Assembly (NCBI RefSeq): GCF_000473365.1
Contig: NZ_KI421517.1
Location: forward strand, 2,131,404 to 2,195,403
Length of the DNA stretch: 64,000 nucleotides
From: Adhaeribacter aquaticus DSM 16391
GTDB taxonomy: Bacteria > Bacteroidota > Bacteroidia > Cytophagales > Hymenobacteraceae
Direction: 5' to 3'
Shown here: positions 54,918-64,000 of the stretch, one piece after another
Position numbering within the stretch: position 1 is the first letter of the stretch
Layout: each line of letters begins with the position of its first letter
The notes under the pieces: model-generated
Database searches by the model: none
What the model saw: the letters and a program-made list of their open reading frames with translations, nothing else
What the model was told of the DNA's origin: nothing
Program-made: the position numbers and the translations under genes

Positions 54918-55990
54918 TGTAACTTTTTATGCTCTTTTAGTAACGAAAAATATCTTGAAATATTTACTTCCGGTAATAAATCCTCCTTGGCTTCCAGCAC
55001 CTTAGCAAAATGGGATGCCAGGTAGGGTGCCATCATTACGCCTTTAGAGCCCATTCCGTTGAATATCTTTACGTTATTCTGCTCTGGATGAGAACCAATC
55101 AAAGGGCGTCTATCACGCACAGCCGGCCGGATACCAGCTTTATGGGCAACTACTGTAAGTGGCTTTTTTATCAAATCCTGCGCTTTATGTAATAGCTCTT
55201 CCCGGCCCGTTTCAGTAGGTTCTTCGTCTGCCTGGCGCCAGTTGTAAGTGGCTCCAATACGTACCCGTTCTGCTCCTGCTCCTACAACGTAAACTGCTTT
55301 ATTATAGATATATTCATCTGGAAAATCTAATGCTTTTACATCTAAAACTTCCCCTTTATTTAAAGAAAAAGGCAGCCATTTAAAAAAAGGATTTTCGGCT
55401 CCTTTATACCCTTCACAAAATATAATTTCTTTTGCCTCTATATCCTGGTATTTAATATAGTTATCTTGTAATTGTAAATCAATAAATTCAAAGCTTTCTG
55501 TAATGAGCTCCTGTTTATGTAACCGATGAACCCGCAAAATTTCCAGCAAGACAGGTACCAGCACATACCCGCCTTTGTCTATCAGTATGCCTCCCTTTTC
55601 TTGCGATATTACGTCAGAAGCTGGTAAAGAGGTATATACCTCTTTGATGAAATCGCCGTACGTGGTCCCGGCACTTTTTCCCATCCAGTTATTTTGCTCT
55701 TCTACCGAAGAAAACAACTTCAGGATAGGCTTGGGATAAAATAGCTGCTGGTTAAAACGAGCTTCCAGATCTTGATAAAACGAAGTAGCAAAAGGAACCA
55801 ATGTATCAGCCAACCAGGATTTGGCAAACCGCTTCCCGGCTAGCGGATTCATTAAACCGGCCGCCACATTAGACGCCGAATTAGGTTTTGGCGTATCTAT
55901 TACCAATATCTTATATCCAGCTTCTGATAAGGTTTCGGCTAAAATACTACCGGCCAGTCCATGGCCTATTAGTAGAAAATCATACAACAT
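54914..55990 (-). CDS. FAD-dependent oxidoreductase (DAO family)
   Basis: The 358-residue protein begins with a dinucleotide-binding motif (FLLIGHGLAGSILAETLSEAGYKILVID) and keeps the DAO-type middle (EIIFCEGYKG). The C-terminal FAD contact is AGIRPAVRDRRPLIGSHPEQ and FNGMGSKGVMMAPYLASHFA. This resembles D-amino-acid/glycine oxidase and MnmC-C-type proteins. The substrate cannot be set. There is no clear signal peptide beyond the FAD motif, so it is probably cytoplasmic. Its stop overlaps the ATG of the outer-membrane protein gene, although no shared function is obvious. Confidence 0.88.
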   Translation of the reverse strand: MLYDFLLIGHGLAGSILAETLSEAGYKILVIDTPKPNSASNVAAGLMNPLAGKRFAKSWLADTLVPFATSFYQDLEARFNQQLFYPKPILKLFSSVEEQNNWMGKSAGTTYGDFIKEVYTSLPASDVISQEKGGILIDKGGYVLVPVLLEILRVHRLHKQELITESFEFIDLQLQDNYIKYQDIEAKEIIFCEGYKGAENPFFKWLPFSLNKGEVLDVKALDFPDEYIYNKAVYVVGAGAERVRIGATYNWRQADEEPTETGREELLHKAQDLIKKPLTVVAHKAGIRPAVRDRRPLIGSHPEQNNVKIFNGMGSKGVMMAPYLASHFAKVLEAKEDLLPEVNISRYFSLLKEHKKLQ

Positions 55991-56009
55991 CCTGGCAATT
56001 TAATATAAG

Positions 56010-56017
56010 TATTTTTG
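56010..56017 (+). promoter_or_regulatory. -7 box of the MBL hydrolase gene
   Basis: TATTTTTG matches TAnnTTTG, 56 nt upstream of the ATG at 56074, in the divergent region with the FAD oxidoreductase gene. Confidence 0.4.
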
Positions 56018-56073
56018 AAAGTTATACGTAGAACCGGATATTTGCCCTGATTTATACAAGAACAAAATAAAAC

Positions 56074-56712
56074 ATGACTGTAACTGGTTTTACTTTTAAT
56101 GCTTTCTCTGAAAATACGTATGTTCTGCACGACGAAACCAACCAATGCGTCATTATTGATCCGGGATGTTATTCGGTAAGCGAACAAACTGTTTTAAAAG
56201 AGTTTATAGCAGATAATAACTTACAGGTAAAGCTGCTGCTAAACACCCATTGCCACATTGATCATGTTTTTGGAAATAAGTTTGTAGTAGATACCTATCA
56301 GGTACCTTTCTTGATTCATGAAGCCGATTTACAGACATTACGGGCTGTACCGGTTTATGCACCTTCCTACGGTTTTCCTAACTATAATCCGGCAGAGCCG
56401 TCTGGCTTTTTACAGGAAGGCAAAAACATTAGCTTCGGCAACACCAGTTTACAAGTTTTATTTACGCCAGGACATGCGCCCGGCCACGTAGTTTTTTACC
56501 AGGAAGAGTCTAAAGTTTGTTTGGGTGGTGATGTTCTATTTCAGCGCAGCATTGGCCGTACCGATTTACCTGGCGGTAATTTTGATACCTTAATTCAAAG
56601 TATCCAAAATAAATTATTTACTTTACCTAGCGAAGTAACGGTTTATCCAGGTCATGGCCCTAAAACTACCATTGGCGAAGAAAAACAATTTAACCCATTT
56701 CTGCGGGCTTAG
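56074..56712 (+). CDS. metallo-beta-lactamase fold hydrolase (glyoxalase II-like)
   Basis: The 212-residue protein has the MBL zinc motif THCHIDH (58-64), then FTPGHAPGHVVFY, GGDVLFQRSIGRTDLPGG and VYPGHGPKTTIGEE. This fits the small hydroxyacylglutathione-hydrolase-like group found in most bacteria; substrate thioesters vary, so glyoxalase activity is only a family guess. No signal peptide. pssA follows 20 nt later and is probably co-transcribed. Confidence 0.9.
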   Translation: MTVTGFTFNAFSENTYVLHDETNQCVIIDPGCYSVSEQTVLKEFIADNNLQVKLLLNTHCHIDHVFGNKFVVDTYQVPFLIHEADLQTLRAVPVYAPSYGFPNYNPAEPSGFLQEGKNISFGNTSLQVLFTPGHAPGHVVFYQEESKVCLGGDVLFQRSIGRTDLPGGNFDTLIQSIQNKLFTLPSEVTVYPGHGPKTTIGEEKQFNPFLRA

Positions 56713-56732
56713 CTTATACCCTGGCACCTTTT

Positions 56733-57479
56733 ATGAAAAGATCAATACCTAATTTTATTACCTGCCTTAATTTATTTACTGGTTGTGTTGCGCTTTATAT
56801 AGTTTTTCAGGGCAACTTTAAACAAGATACCAGTTCTACCTCAGGTTTAATAAATTTAGAATTTGCCGCTTACCTGGTTTTTCTAGCTGCTATTTTTGAT
56901 TTTCTGGATGGCATGGTGGCCCGTTTATTACATGCCTATTCTGAAATTGGGAAACAACTGGATTCTTTGGCTGATATGGTTTCTTTTGGTGTATTGCCGG
57001 GAGCTATTATGTTTAAGCTGATGCAGAAAGCATTGTTGTCAGATCCGGAAACAAGTTTATACCAAACCGAACTTTTACCTTTTACGGCCTTTATTATTAT
57101 TATTTTTTCGGCACTCCGCTTAGCTAAATTTAATATTGATGCACGGCAGACTACTTATTTTATAGGTTTACCCACCCCAGCCAACACCTTATTTATTTGT
57201 TCTTTACCACTAGTTTTAGCTTCGGATACTTTTCATTTAGCAGATTATATCCTGAATTATTATGTATTATTGGGCTTATCGCTGCTGTTAAGTTACCTGC
57301 TGATTGCTGAAATTCCCTTATTTGCTTTAAAATTCCGGAACCTGACCTGGAAAGATAATTCTGTTCGTTTCATTTTTCTCCTAATTGCCATACCCTTGCT
57401 GTTTGTCCTTAAATTTGCGGCAATACCAGTTTTAATTGTTCTTTACGTACTCTTATCCCTGGTTACCAAACCTAAATAA
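56733..57479 (+). CDS. pssA: CDP-diacylglycerol-serine O-phosphatidyltransferase
   Basis: This inner-membrane enzyme makes phosphatidylserine, the precursor of phosphatidylethanolamine. The 248 residues contain six to eight hydrophobic helices and the CDP-alcohol phosphotransferase motif beginning at Asp59 (DFLDGMVARLL), continuing to IGKQLDSLADMVSFG. The N-terminus SIPNFITCLNLFTGC is typical of the type II PssA group. It follows the MBL gene closely. No psd gene is in view. Confidence 0.94.
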   Translation: MKRSIPNFITCLNLFTGCVALYIVFQGNFKQDTSSTSGLINLEFAAYLVFLAAIFDFLDGMVARLLHAYSEIGKQLDSLADMVSFGVLPGAIMFKLMQKALLSDPETSLYQTELLPFTAFIIIIFSALRLAKFNIDARQTTYFIGLPTPANTLFICSLPLVLASDTFHLADYILNYYVLLGLSLLLSYLLIAEIPLFALKFRNLTWKDNSVRFIFLLIAIPLLFVLKFAAIPVLIVLYVLLSLVTKPK

Positions 57480-57858
57480 AAGGTAATACTTCCATACCTG
57501 ATACTTTAATTTATGGTTGATATAGTACTAGGCAAAACTTGGCTTTATTAAATTTGCTAAATAAACAGACCTTTAGAGATTTAAAAACCGGAATAAGTTA
57601 AAATGGTTTAACCAGGTAATAGATCAGTCAAATCTGCAGGCTGGATACTTCTAAACGGCACCGGCATAAGTATTGTATTTCTCCTGAAGTTAGCAGTTAA
57701 TTTATCAGGTAATTTTATGCCATTGTTCAGGAGCCAATATTGTTTTATTTTTACAATATTTCAGAAGGTTTATAGTTATATTTAAGATCCGATAACCAGA
57801 CTTTTAGATAATCCTGCCCCTAATCAAAGGCAAGGTTATTTAGTATAATGGCTTTACC
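57480..57858. other. intergenic region upstream of porU
   Basis: No ORF is supported. A perfect 8-bp stem AATATTGT / ACAATATT with a 9-nt T-rich loop lies at 57736-57760, possibly the end of the pssA transcript or a regulator site. No clear promoter was found. Confidence 0.5.
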
Positions 57859-60800
57859 ATGAGCAATAGATTTACCGGCCACATTATACTATTCTTTTTC
57901 TTCATTTCCTTTACCGGCATTGCTCAACCAACTCCTAAAAATACTGCTTCTTCTGTTCTTAGCACTGGCAATTGGTATAAACTGGGCGTTACTGGGCCCG
58001 GAATGTATAAAATTGATCACGCTTTCCTGCAAAAATTAGGTATACAACCAGATGTTATCAATCCTAAAAACATAGGAATTTATGGAAACGGCGGTGCAAT
58101 GCTACCACAAGCAAATAAACTTAGCCGGCCAGATGATTTACATCAAAATGCAATTTATATAGCCGGAGAAGCAGATAATAAATTTGATGGTACCGACTAT
58201 ATTCTTTTTTATGCTCCGGGTCCGCATCAATGGCAATATCATGAAGGAACTAAACAGTTTACGCACGACTATAATATTTATTCCGATACGGCTTATTATT
58301 TCCTTACCATTGGCCATTCTCCTGGAAAAAGAGTTAGCCAAACATCTATACCAGGCTCGGGTCCATTAATTGAGACATTCATCGATCATGTATACCACGA
58401 GCAGGATCATGTAAATATGCTACAATCCGGTAGAGAATGGTACGGCGAAATTTTTAACAGCAATACCCGAACCCGGGATTTAACTTTTCCCTTACCCGAT
58501 GTAGTGCCTAATAGTACTATCCTGGTCACTTCTGCAGTAATGGCCAATTCACCGAACAGCAGCAGCTTTACCCTTAGTGCTAATAATACTCCCTTAGGAA
58601 CCCAAAGCTTTACCGGACGCGGAAGCCATTATTACCACGCAGAAGGAGAAAATAATATTAAGACGTATCCGGTAAACTTCAATGCCTTAACTACTAGTAA
58701 TAGCATCAAACTCTCACTTACTTATAATAACAATGGTATTTCTGAAGCAACTGGATATCTAAATTATTTAGAAGTTAACGCTGAAAGAGCTTTAAAACTT
58801 ACGGGTAATTTCTTGGCTTTTCGGTCCTTGGCTAACCGGGGAGCCAATAATATTTCAACTTTTAAAATAAATAATGTAACCGAAAATGCCCAGGTATGGG
58901 ATGTAACTAATTTACATGCAGCAAGAGCCTTACCATTTCAGGTAAATAACGACACCGGTACCTTTAATACTAAGTCAGATTCTTTACGGGAGTTTGTGGT
59001 TTTTACGGGTAATAACTTTCCAGCTCCATTTACTGCAGGTAAAGTTGCCAATCAGAGTTTGCATGGTTTAAACCTGAATGGAGATTTAGATTTTGTCATT
59101 ATTACGCATCCGTTATTTAAAGCTCAAGCCGATAAACTCGCGAACCACAGGCGAACCCGCGATCAGTTGCAGGTGGAGGTAGTTACGACACAGGCCATTT
59201 ATAATGAGTTTTCTTCCGGAGCTCAGGATGTAACCGCCATCCGGGATTTTATGAGAATGCTTTACAATCGCCGCAATACTTCTTCCGGAAAAACTCTTTA
59301 CTTGCTGTTGTTTGGAGACGCTTCCTATGATTATAAATCAGGGAATAATACTAGTAAAGTACGTACGCCCAATAACTCCAACTTTGTTCCGGTTTATGAA
59401 TCCAGGGAATCGCTTAACCCCTTAAGCACCTATTCTTCTGATGATTATTATGGTTTACTGGAAGACCAGGAAGGCGTTTGGAGTGAGGATAATTTCTCTT
59501 TTTCTGAAACTGTAGATATAGGAATTGGGCGTTTACCGGCTAAAACAGTAAGTGAAGCGGAAGTATTGGTTAATAAAATTATACATTACGATAGCCCTCA
59601 AAGCTTTGGGAGATGGCGTAACCAAATTACTTTAGTTGCCGATGATGGTGATGGTACCGAACACCTTCGGGATGCCGAAGAGGTAGCTAATATGTTACAG
59701 CAATCGCAGCCAGCTTATAATATAAAGAAAATATACCTGGATATGTTTCCGCAAGAAGCCGTACCCAATGGTCAGCGTTCTAAAGCTACTGTTGCTGAAA
59801 TTGAAAAAGCTATAGATCAGGGTTCTTTAATATTAAATTATACTGGTCATGGCAATGAGACCAGTTTAGCCCACGAACAAATAATTACCACTTCCCAGAT
59901 AACTAACTGGAAAAATTTAGATAAACTAACCTTCTTTCTTACTGCTACCTGCGAATTTGGCAGGTTCGATGATCCCAAAAGAAACTCCGGGGCTGAACTT
60001 GCACTCCTTAATAAAGAAGGCGGTGCTATAGGTATGCTTACCACTACCCGGCCGGTTTTTGCCAGCAGTAACCGCCTTCTGAGCCGCAATTTTTACCAAT
60101 ATGCTTTTACTCCTGTAAATGGCGAGGCACCGCGTTTAGGTAGTTTAATGCTAAATACCAAAAACAGCAGTATTTCCCAGATAAATAATCGAAACTTTAC
60201 CCTACTGGGAGATCCTACTCAACAATTAGCTACTTCTAAGCTTCAGGCCGTCATCAAAACTATTAACAACTTATCCGTTTCAGAAACACAGCCCGATACG
60301 TTAAAAGCTTTAGCTAATATTACCTTGAAGGGGGCTGTCCTAGATCAGGCTAATACAGTAAAAAATGATTTTGATGGGATTTTACACGCTACCATTTTTG
60401 AGAAAGAAGCTATAGCCAAAACTTTAGGCGATGAAAGCTACAGTAACCAAAGTAATGTTCGGGAAATAAAAGTTAGGGAAACTATTATTTATGATGGCCA
60501 GGCGTCGGTTAAGAATGGGGAATTTCAAATATCATTTGTGGTGCCAAAAGATATTGCCTATAACTTCGGGACCGGCAAAATAAGCTTATATGCAACAGAT
60601 GGCAATAAAGATGCTACTGGAACAGGTAATATTCTAGTAGGAGGCACGGCAAAAACTATAGTTGAAGATATCACTCCTCCCATTATAAAGCTATTCCTAA
60701 ACAATACTAACTTTGTTACCGGAGACTTAACTGGTAAAGAAGCCACCTTACTGGTAAATCTTTTTGATGAAAGCGGTATCAATACTACTGGACTTGGTAT

Positions 60801-61323
60801 TGGTCATGATATAACTGCCATCCTCGATGATCAAACTACTAATCCTATTACATTAAATAATTATTATAAAACAAAAGAAAATAGCTATAAAGAAGGTCAG
60901 GTTAGTTACGTTATTAATAATTTATCACCGGGGCCTCATACTCTAACAGTAAAAGCATGGGATACATATAATAATTCCTCTGAGGCAGTTATTAAGTTTA
61001 CAGTAAGCGATACTGATAAGCTAGCTTTAGGAAAAATTTCAAATTATCCGAACCCGTTTTTTAACCAAACTACCTTCCAGTTTAGCCATAACCGCGCCGG
61101 TGAAGATTTACATATACAAATTCAAATTTTTACCGTAACAGGTAAATTAGTTAACACCCTAAAAACACAAACTACTTCAACTTATCCCGGCACCTTCACC
61201 TGGAATGGGAAAGATGAAAGAGGCAATCCTTTAAGTAGAGGTATATATATTTATAAAATATTTGTACGTTCTATGAAAGATGGAAGCCAGACAGAAAGAA
61301 CTAATAAATTAATTCTTTATTAA
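57859..61323 (+). CDS. porU: type IX secretion system sortase PorU
   Basis: PorU is the cell-surface C25 cysteine protease that removes the C-terminal sorting domain from T9SS cargo and attaches cargo to the surface. The 1154-residue protein has a signal peptide (HIILFFFFISFTGIAQ). The C25 catalytic dyad appears as His near 663 (LNYTGHGNETSLAHEQ) and Cys near 697 (TATCEFGRFDDPKRNSG). It retains a C-terminal sorting-type domain (about 1055-1154, starting NYPNPFFNQTTFQFSHN and ending TNKLILY). porV follows 39 nt downstream, as in other T9SS bacteria, where the two proteins form the attachment complex. Confidence 0.97.
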   Translation: MSNRFTGHIILFFFFISFTGIAQPTPKNTASSVLSTGNWYKLGVTGPGMYKIDHAFLQKLGIQPDVINPKNIGIYGNGGAMLPQANKLSRPDDLHQNAIYIAGEADNKFDGTDYILFYAPGPHQWQYHEGTKQFTHDYNIYSDTAYYFLTIGHSPGKRVSQTSIPGSGPLIETFIDHVYHEQDHVNMLQSGREWYGEIFNSNTRTRDLTFPLPDVVPNSTILVTSAVMANSPNSSSFTLSANNTPLGTQSFTGRGSHYYHAEGENNIKTYPVNFNALTTSNSIKLSLTYNNNGISEATGYLNYLEVNAERALKLTGNFLAFRSLANRGANNISTFKINNVTENAQVWDVTNLHAARALPFQVNNDTGTFNTKSDSLREFVVFTGNNFPAPFTAGKVANQSLHGLNLNGDLDFVIITHPLFKAQADKLANHRRTRDQLQVEVVTTQAIYNEFSSGAQDVTAIRDFMRMLYNRRNTSSGKTLYLLLFGDASYDYKSGNNTSKVRTPNNSNFVPVYESRESLNPLSTYSSDDYYGLLEDQEGVWSEDNFSFSETVDIGIGRLPAKTVSEAEVLVNKIIHYDSPQSFGRWRNQITLVADDGDGTEHLRDAEEVANMLQQSQPAYNIKKIYLDMFPQEAVPNGQRSKATVAEIEKAIDQGSLILNYTGHGNETSLAHEQIITTSQITNWKNLDKLTFFLTATCEFGRFDDPKRNSGAELALLNKEGGAIGMLTTTRPVFASSNRLLSRNFYQYAFTPVNGEAPRLGSLMLNTKNSSISQINNRNFTLLGDPTQQLATSKLQAVIKTINNLSVSETQPDTLKALANITLKGAVLDQANTVKNDFDGILHATIFEKEAIAKTLGDESYSNQSNVREIKVRETIIYDGQASVKNGEFQISFVVPKDIAYNFGTGKISLYATDGNKDATGTGNILVGGTAKTIVEDITPPIIKLFLNNTNFVTGDLTGKEATLLVNLFDESGINTTGLGIGHDITAILDDQTTNPITLNNYYKTKENSYKEGQVSYVINNLSPGPHTLTVKAWDTYNNSSEAVIKFTVSDTDKLALGKISNYPNPFFNQTTFQFSHNRAGEDLHIQIQIFTVTGKLVNTLKTQTTSTYPGTFTWNGKDERGNPLSRGIYIYKIFVRSMKDGSQTERTNKLILY

Positions 61324-61362
61324 TATTATCAGTAATATATTTAATCGGAAATCTATAAAACT

Positions 61363-62529
61363 ATGAAATACCATTTACCAGGAATATTACTCCTAACTTT
61401 GTTCTTCCAAACTTGTGCCATCTTACCAGGATTTTCTCAGGGAGGCACTAATAATCCGGTTAATGACCCAATTGGCCGTGATAACGGAAGACCTATAACC
61501 ACCGCTGTTCCGGTATTAACCATTGCACCAGATGCACGTTCTGCCGGCATGGGAGACGCAGGAGTAGCCATCTCTCCTGACGCCAATACATCTCATTGGA
61601 ACCCAGCCAAATTAGGGTTTGTCCAAAATGATTTTGCTGTAGGTTTATCGTATTCCCCTTGGTTACGCAATATTGGGATTAGCGATATGTCAATAAGTTA
61701 CCTATCTGGATATAAAAGAGTAAACAACCGGGCTGCCTTTTCAGCATCGCTCCTTTATTTTGATTTAGGAGATATACAATTCACCAACGAAAGTGGAGGG
61801 GATGAAGGGCAATTTAATCCAAAAGAATATGCTATTGATTTTGGCTATGGTCAGAAACTTTCCGAAAATTTAAGTTTAGGAGTAGCCGCTCGTTTTATCC
61901 ATTCTAACTTATCAGCAGGAATAAGTGATTCAAGACCCGGAAATTCTGCCGCTGTAGATGTAGGAGTGTATTATACTAAAGATTTAGTTTTAGGGGGCCG
62001 GGAGTATAACTTATCTTTAGGTAGCAATATATCTAATGTTGGGGCCAAAATAGCTTATACAAATGCTTTAAGAAAAGATTTTCTACCAACTAATTTAAGA
62101 TTAGGGACAGCTTTTACCATGAACCTGGATCCGTTCAACAAAATTACTTTAGCTGTAGATGGAAATAAATTGTTAGTACCATCTCCCGGAGCCGATTCCA
62201 TGCAAAGTGTACCAGGAGCCATATTTGGTTCATTTACGGATGCAAGAGGCGGATTTAGAGAAGAACTACAAGAAGTAACTTTATCTACAGGTTTGGAATA
62301 TTGGTATAATGACACCTTTGCCGCTAGAGCAGGTTATTTTTATGAGGCACCGAATAAAGGAGACCGCCATTACTTAAGTTTAGGTTTTGGAGTACGATAC
62401 CAAAAATTCGGTATAGATATGGCTTATTTAGCACCTAATGGCCGTGCTAATCCCTTAGCCCAAACTTTAAGATTCACCTTAATATTTAAGTTCGATAAAG
62501 AAAACACGAATACAACCGCATCAAATTAA
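61363..62529 (+). CDS. porV: type IX secretion outer-membrane protein PorV (LptO)
   Basis: PorV is a FadL-like 14-stranded barrel that binds T9SS cargo at the SprA pore and shuttles it to PorU. The 388-residue protein has a signal peptide (PGILLLTLFFQTCAILPGFSQ), the conserved early motif VLTIAPDARSAGMGDAGVAISPDANTS (in part) and SHWNPAKLGF. Beta strands follow to the end. It is directly downstream of porU and 4 nt upstream of the M16 protein gene. Length is normal. Confidence 0.95.
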   Translation: MKYHLPGILLLTLFFQTCAILPGFSQGGTNNPVNDPIGRDNGRPITTAVPVLTIAPDARSAGMGDAGVAISPDANTSHWNPAKLGFVQNDFAVGLSYSPWLRNIGISDMSISYLSGYKRVNNRAAFSASLLYFDLGDIQFTNESGGDEGQFNPKEYAIDFGYGQKLSENLSLGVAARFIHSNLSAGISDSRPGNSAAVDVGVYYTKDLVLGGREYNLSLGSNISNVGAKIAYTNALRKDFLPTNLRLGTAFTMNLDPFNKITLAVDGNKLLVPSPGADSMQSVPGAIFGSFTDARGGFREELQEVTLSTGLEYWYNDTFAARAGYFYEAPNKGDRHYLSLGFGVRYQKFGIDMAYLAPNGRANPLAQTLRFTLIFKFDKENTNTTASN

Positions 62530-62533
62530 TTAA

Positions 62534-63820
62534 ATGGTAAACCGCAGTATTGCTCCACCAGTAGAAGATTTAAATGTTTTTGATTTACCTACCCCTGAAG
62601 TAATTTTATTACAAAATGGAGCAAGGATTCATTGTTTTAGAAACTTTCAGCAACCAATAATAAAATTAGAAATTGTTTTTAAAGCAGGTAAATGGTTTGA
62701 GCCCAAAAAAGGGTTATCTTATTTAACAGCAAAATTATTATTAGAGGGTACAAAAGATAAAACCTCAAAACAAATTGCTGATTACATTGCATTTTATGGG
62801 GCTTCCCTAGAATGTAACCAAGGGTATGACCGCAGCGCTTTAACCTTATATTGCCTTTCAAAACATTTCCTTAAACTGCTGGCTTTAATCCATGAAATAT
62901 TAGCAGAGGTTTCTTTTCCGGAGGAGGATTATAAACAATTACAAAAGAGATTAGCACAAAATATCCAAGTTGAAAAACAAAAAACAGGTTACTTAGCGAC
63001 AGCCCTTTTCACACAAAATATTTATGGCAATAATCACCCTTATAGTACAAGCCTAGAGGAAGAAGAAATAGCCGCTGTAACAAGGAATGAAATCCAAAAT
63101 TTTTATTCGACATTTTACAATATACAAACGGCCGAAATTTTCGTGTCAGGAAATATTACAGAAGACACATTAAATACTTTAACCAAAACGCTAGGAACTC
63201 TACCTACAGGTCCAACCTATAATACCAAAGAAATAATATCGCCTAATTTTTCTATTGAAAAAGAAAGCTATATAAATTTGCCAGAAAAACTACAATCTTC
63301 CATAAGAATAGGCGGTTCTTTCCCGTTGATTTCGAATCCGGATTATCCAAAACTAAATCTCCTAAATAAAATTTTAGGAGGATATTTTGGATCAAGATTA
63401 ATGAAAAATATAAGAGAGGATAAAGGGTTTACTTACGGTATTCATTCCGCACTTTCTACTAAAGAAAAAGATACTTTGTTTTATATTGCTACCGATGTAA
63501 ATTATTTAAATTCAAAAGAAACAATAAAAGAAGTATTTAAAGAAATAGAAATCCTGAAGAATGAAAAATTGGAGGAAGAAGAACTAAATCAGGTTAAAAA
63601 TTTTATAGTTGGAAAATTTTTAAATGAAACAACTAATATATTTGATCAGGTAGATAAATATAAATCTATAGTTTATCATAACCTACCTCAAAACTTTTAC
63701 CCATTGTTGTTATCTGAAGTATCACAAACAAAACCTGAAGATTTACTTATTATAGCTAATAAATATTTATCTAATAATTCTTTATTTATTACTTCTGTAG
63801 GCAAACAAGTAGTAGCATAA
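62534..63820 (+). CDS. M16-family (insulinase-like) protein lacking the zinc motif
   Basis: The 428-residue protein has the two-lobed M16B fold: an N-terminal half with VILLQNGARIHCFRNFQQP and a C-terminal half with the R/Y motif region MKNIREDKGFTYGIHSALS. The inverted zinc motif HxxEH expected near residues 60-72 reads GLSYLTAKLLLEGT, so this chain cannot bind zinc in the usual way. In M16B systems one inactive chain pairs with an active one, but no active partner is in the window. It starts 4 nt after porV and is surely co-transcribed with porU-porV. No signal peptide is seen. A link to T9SS is inferred from position only. Confidence 0.85.
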   Translation: MVNRSIAPPVEDLNVFDLPTPEVILLQNGARIHCFRNFQQPIIKLEIVFKAGKWFEPKKGLSYLTAKLLLEGTKDKTSKQIADYIAFYGASLECNQGYDRSALTLYCLSKHFLKLLALIHEILAEVSFPEEDYKQLQKRLAQNIQVEKQKTGYLATALFTQNIYGNNHPYSTSLEEEEIAAVTRNEIQNFYSTFYNIQTAEIFVSGNITEDTLNTLTKTLGTLPTGPTYNTKEIISPNFSIEKESYINLPEKLQSSIRIGGSFPLISNPDYPKLNLLNKILGGYFGSRLMKNIREDKGFTYGIHSALSTKEKDTLFYIATDVNYLNSKETIKEVFKEIEILKNEKLEEEELNQVKNFIVGKFLNETTNIFDQVDKYKSIVYHNLPQNFYPLLLSEVSQTKPEDLLIIANKYLSNNSLFITSVGKQVVA

Positions 63821-63836
63821 ATTGAATCCAATATTG

Positions 63837-63895
63837 GTAAAAAGTAAAAGAGAAAAACCTTATCGATGATAAGGTTTTTCTCTTTTACTTTTTAC
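63837..63895. terminator. terminator, long near-perfect palindrome
   Basis: Two 28-bp arms flank a 3-nt centre (CTTATC-GAT-GATAAG), with poly-T in the outer stem. It ends the porU-porV-M16 unit and is symmetric. Confidence 0.9.
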
Positions 63896-64000
63896 TTAAC
63901 TATATTAAAGTGAATTTTAACTAGTACTAAATATTTGAGTAGAGCAGTTAGGGGTAGTAATATTTAAGGTTAGGCAAAAAAAAATCCCCTGATTACGAAT
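63896..64000. other. window end, intergenic
   Basis: No gene is recognised in the last ~105 bp. A9 followed by TCCCCTGATTACG near the edge may be the start of another terminator cut by the window. Confidence 0.4.

Overview
The window is chromosomal DNA of a Bacteroidota bacterium, most likely order Cytophagales (Hymenobacteraceae/Adhaeribacter-like). The evidence is type IX secretion genes (sprA, porU, porV), the Bacteroidota promoter pattern (TTG, about 19 nt, TAnnTTTG) upstream of many genes, A-rich start regions without clear Shine-Dalgarno sequences, a tRNA-type gene without encoded CCA, and family content such as DUF4292, EnvC-like and sugar nucleotidyltransferase genes. Genus is inference. 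The DNA is AT-rich, and I see no intact mobile element, CRISPR array or prophage.

Layout. 1-3.1 kb (-): two secreted plant-glycan hydrolases, a GH78 rhamnosidase cut by the window edge and a GH140-type apiosidase. 3.3-4.9 kb: a TPR protein and a small membrane protein. 5.0-6.8 kb: a nearly gene-free AT-rich stretch with one small membrane ORF and several palindromes, ending in an odd tRNA-like gene (-). 7-12 kb: Lrp/AsnC regulator, aspS, a small membrane ORF, an unknown exported protein, tadA and superoxide dismutase. 11.9-14.8 kb: methionine unit (SAM riboswitch, short poly-cysteine ORF, metY, metX). 14.8-19.5 kb: ldcA, an M28 cyclase-like lipoprotein, cysS and an EEP phosphatase. 19.6-24.8 kb: rimP-nusA-infB. 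24.8-28.5 kb: mscL, enoyl-CoA hydratase, flippase, dut. 28.6-37.2 kb: envelope run (sugar nucleotidyltransferase, TPR protein, DUF4292 lipoprotein, EnvC-like protein, two TatA paralogues, gatA, LysM transglycosylase). 37.3-47.7 kb: maeB, ruvA, sprA. 47.8-56 kb: gcvH, VanZ-like protein, membrane protein, AraC regulator, yicC, a large TolB/BamA-like outer-membrane protein and an FAD oxidoreductase. 56-63.8 kb: MBL hydrolase, pssA, porU, porV and a degenerate M16 protein.

Most genes are housekeeping or envelope genes. The most unusual material is in non-coding DNA. First, the metY leader carries, in order, a SAM-I type riboswitch, a 39-codon ORF with five consecutive Cys codons, and a near-copy of the metY start site. 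The segment that opens the Cys run is complementary to both the copy and the real metY start, which suggests combined sensing of SAM and charged Cys-tRNA. Second, at 6767-6880 (-) a 114-nt tRNA-like gene has perfect acceptor and T arms, a Leu-like D arm, a 45-nt variable region and an odd CUCUCUC anticodon loop, with its own promoter and terminator.
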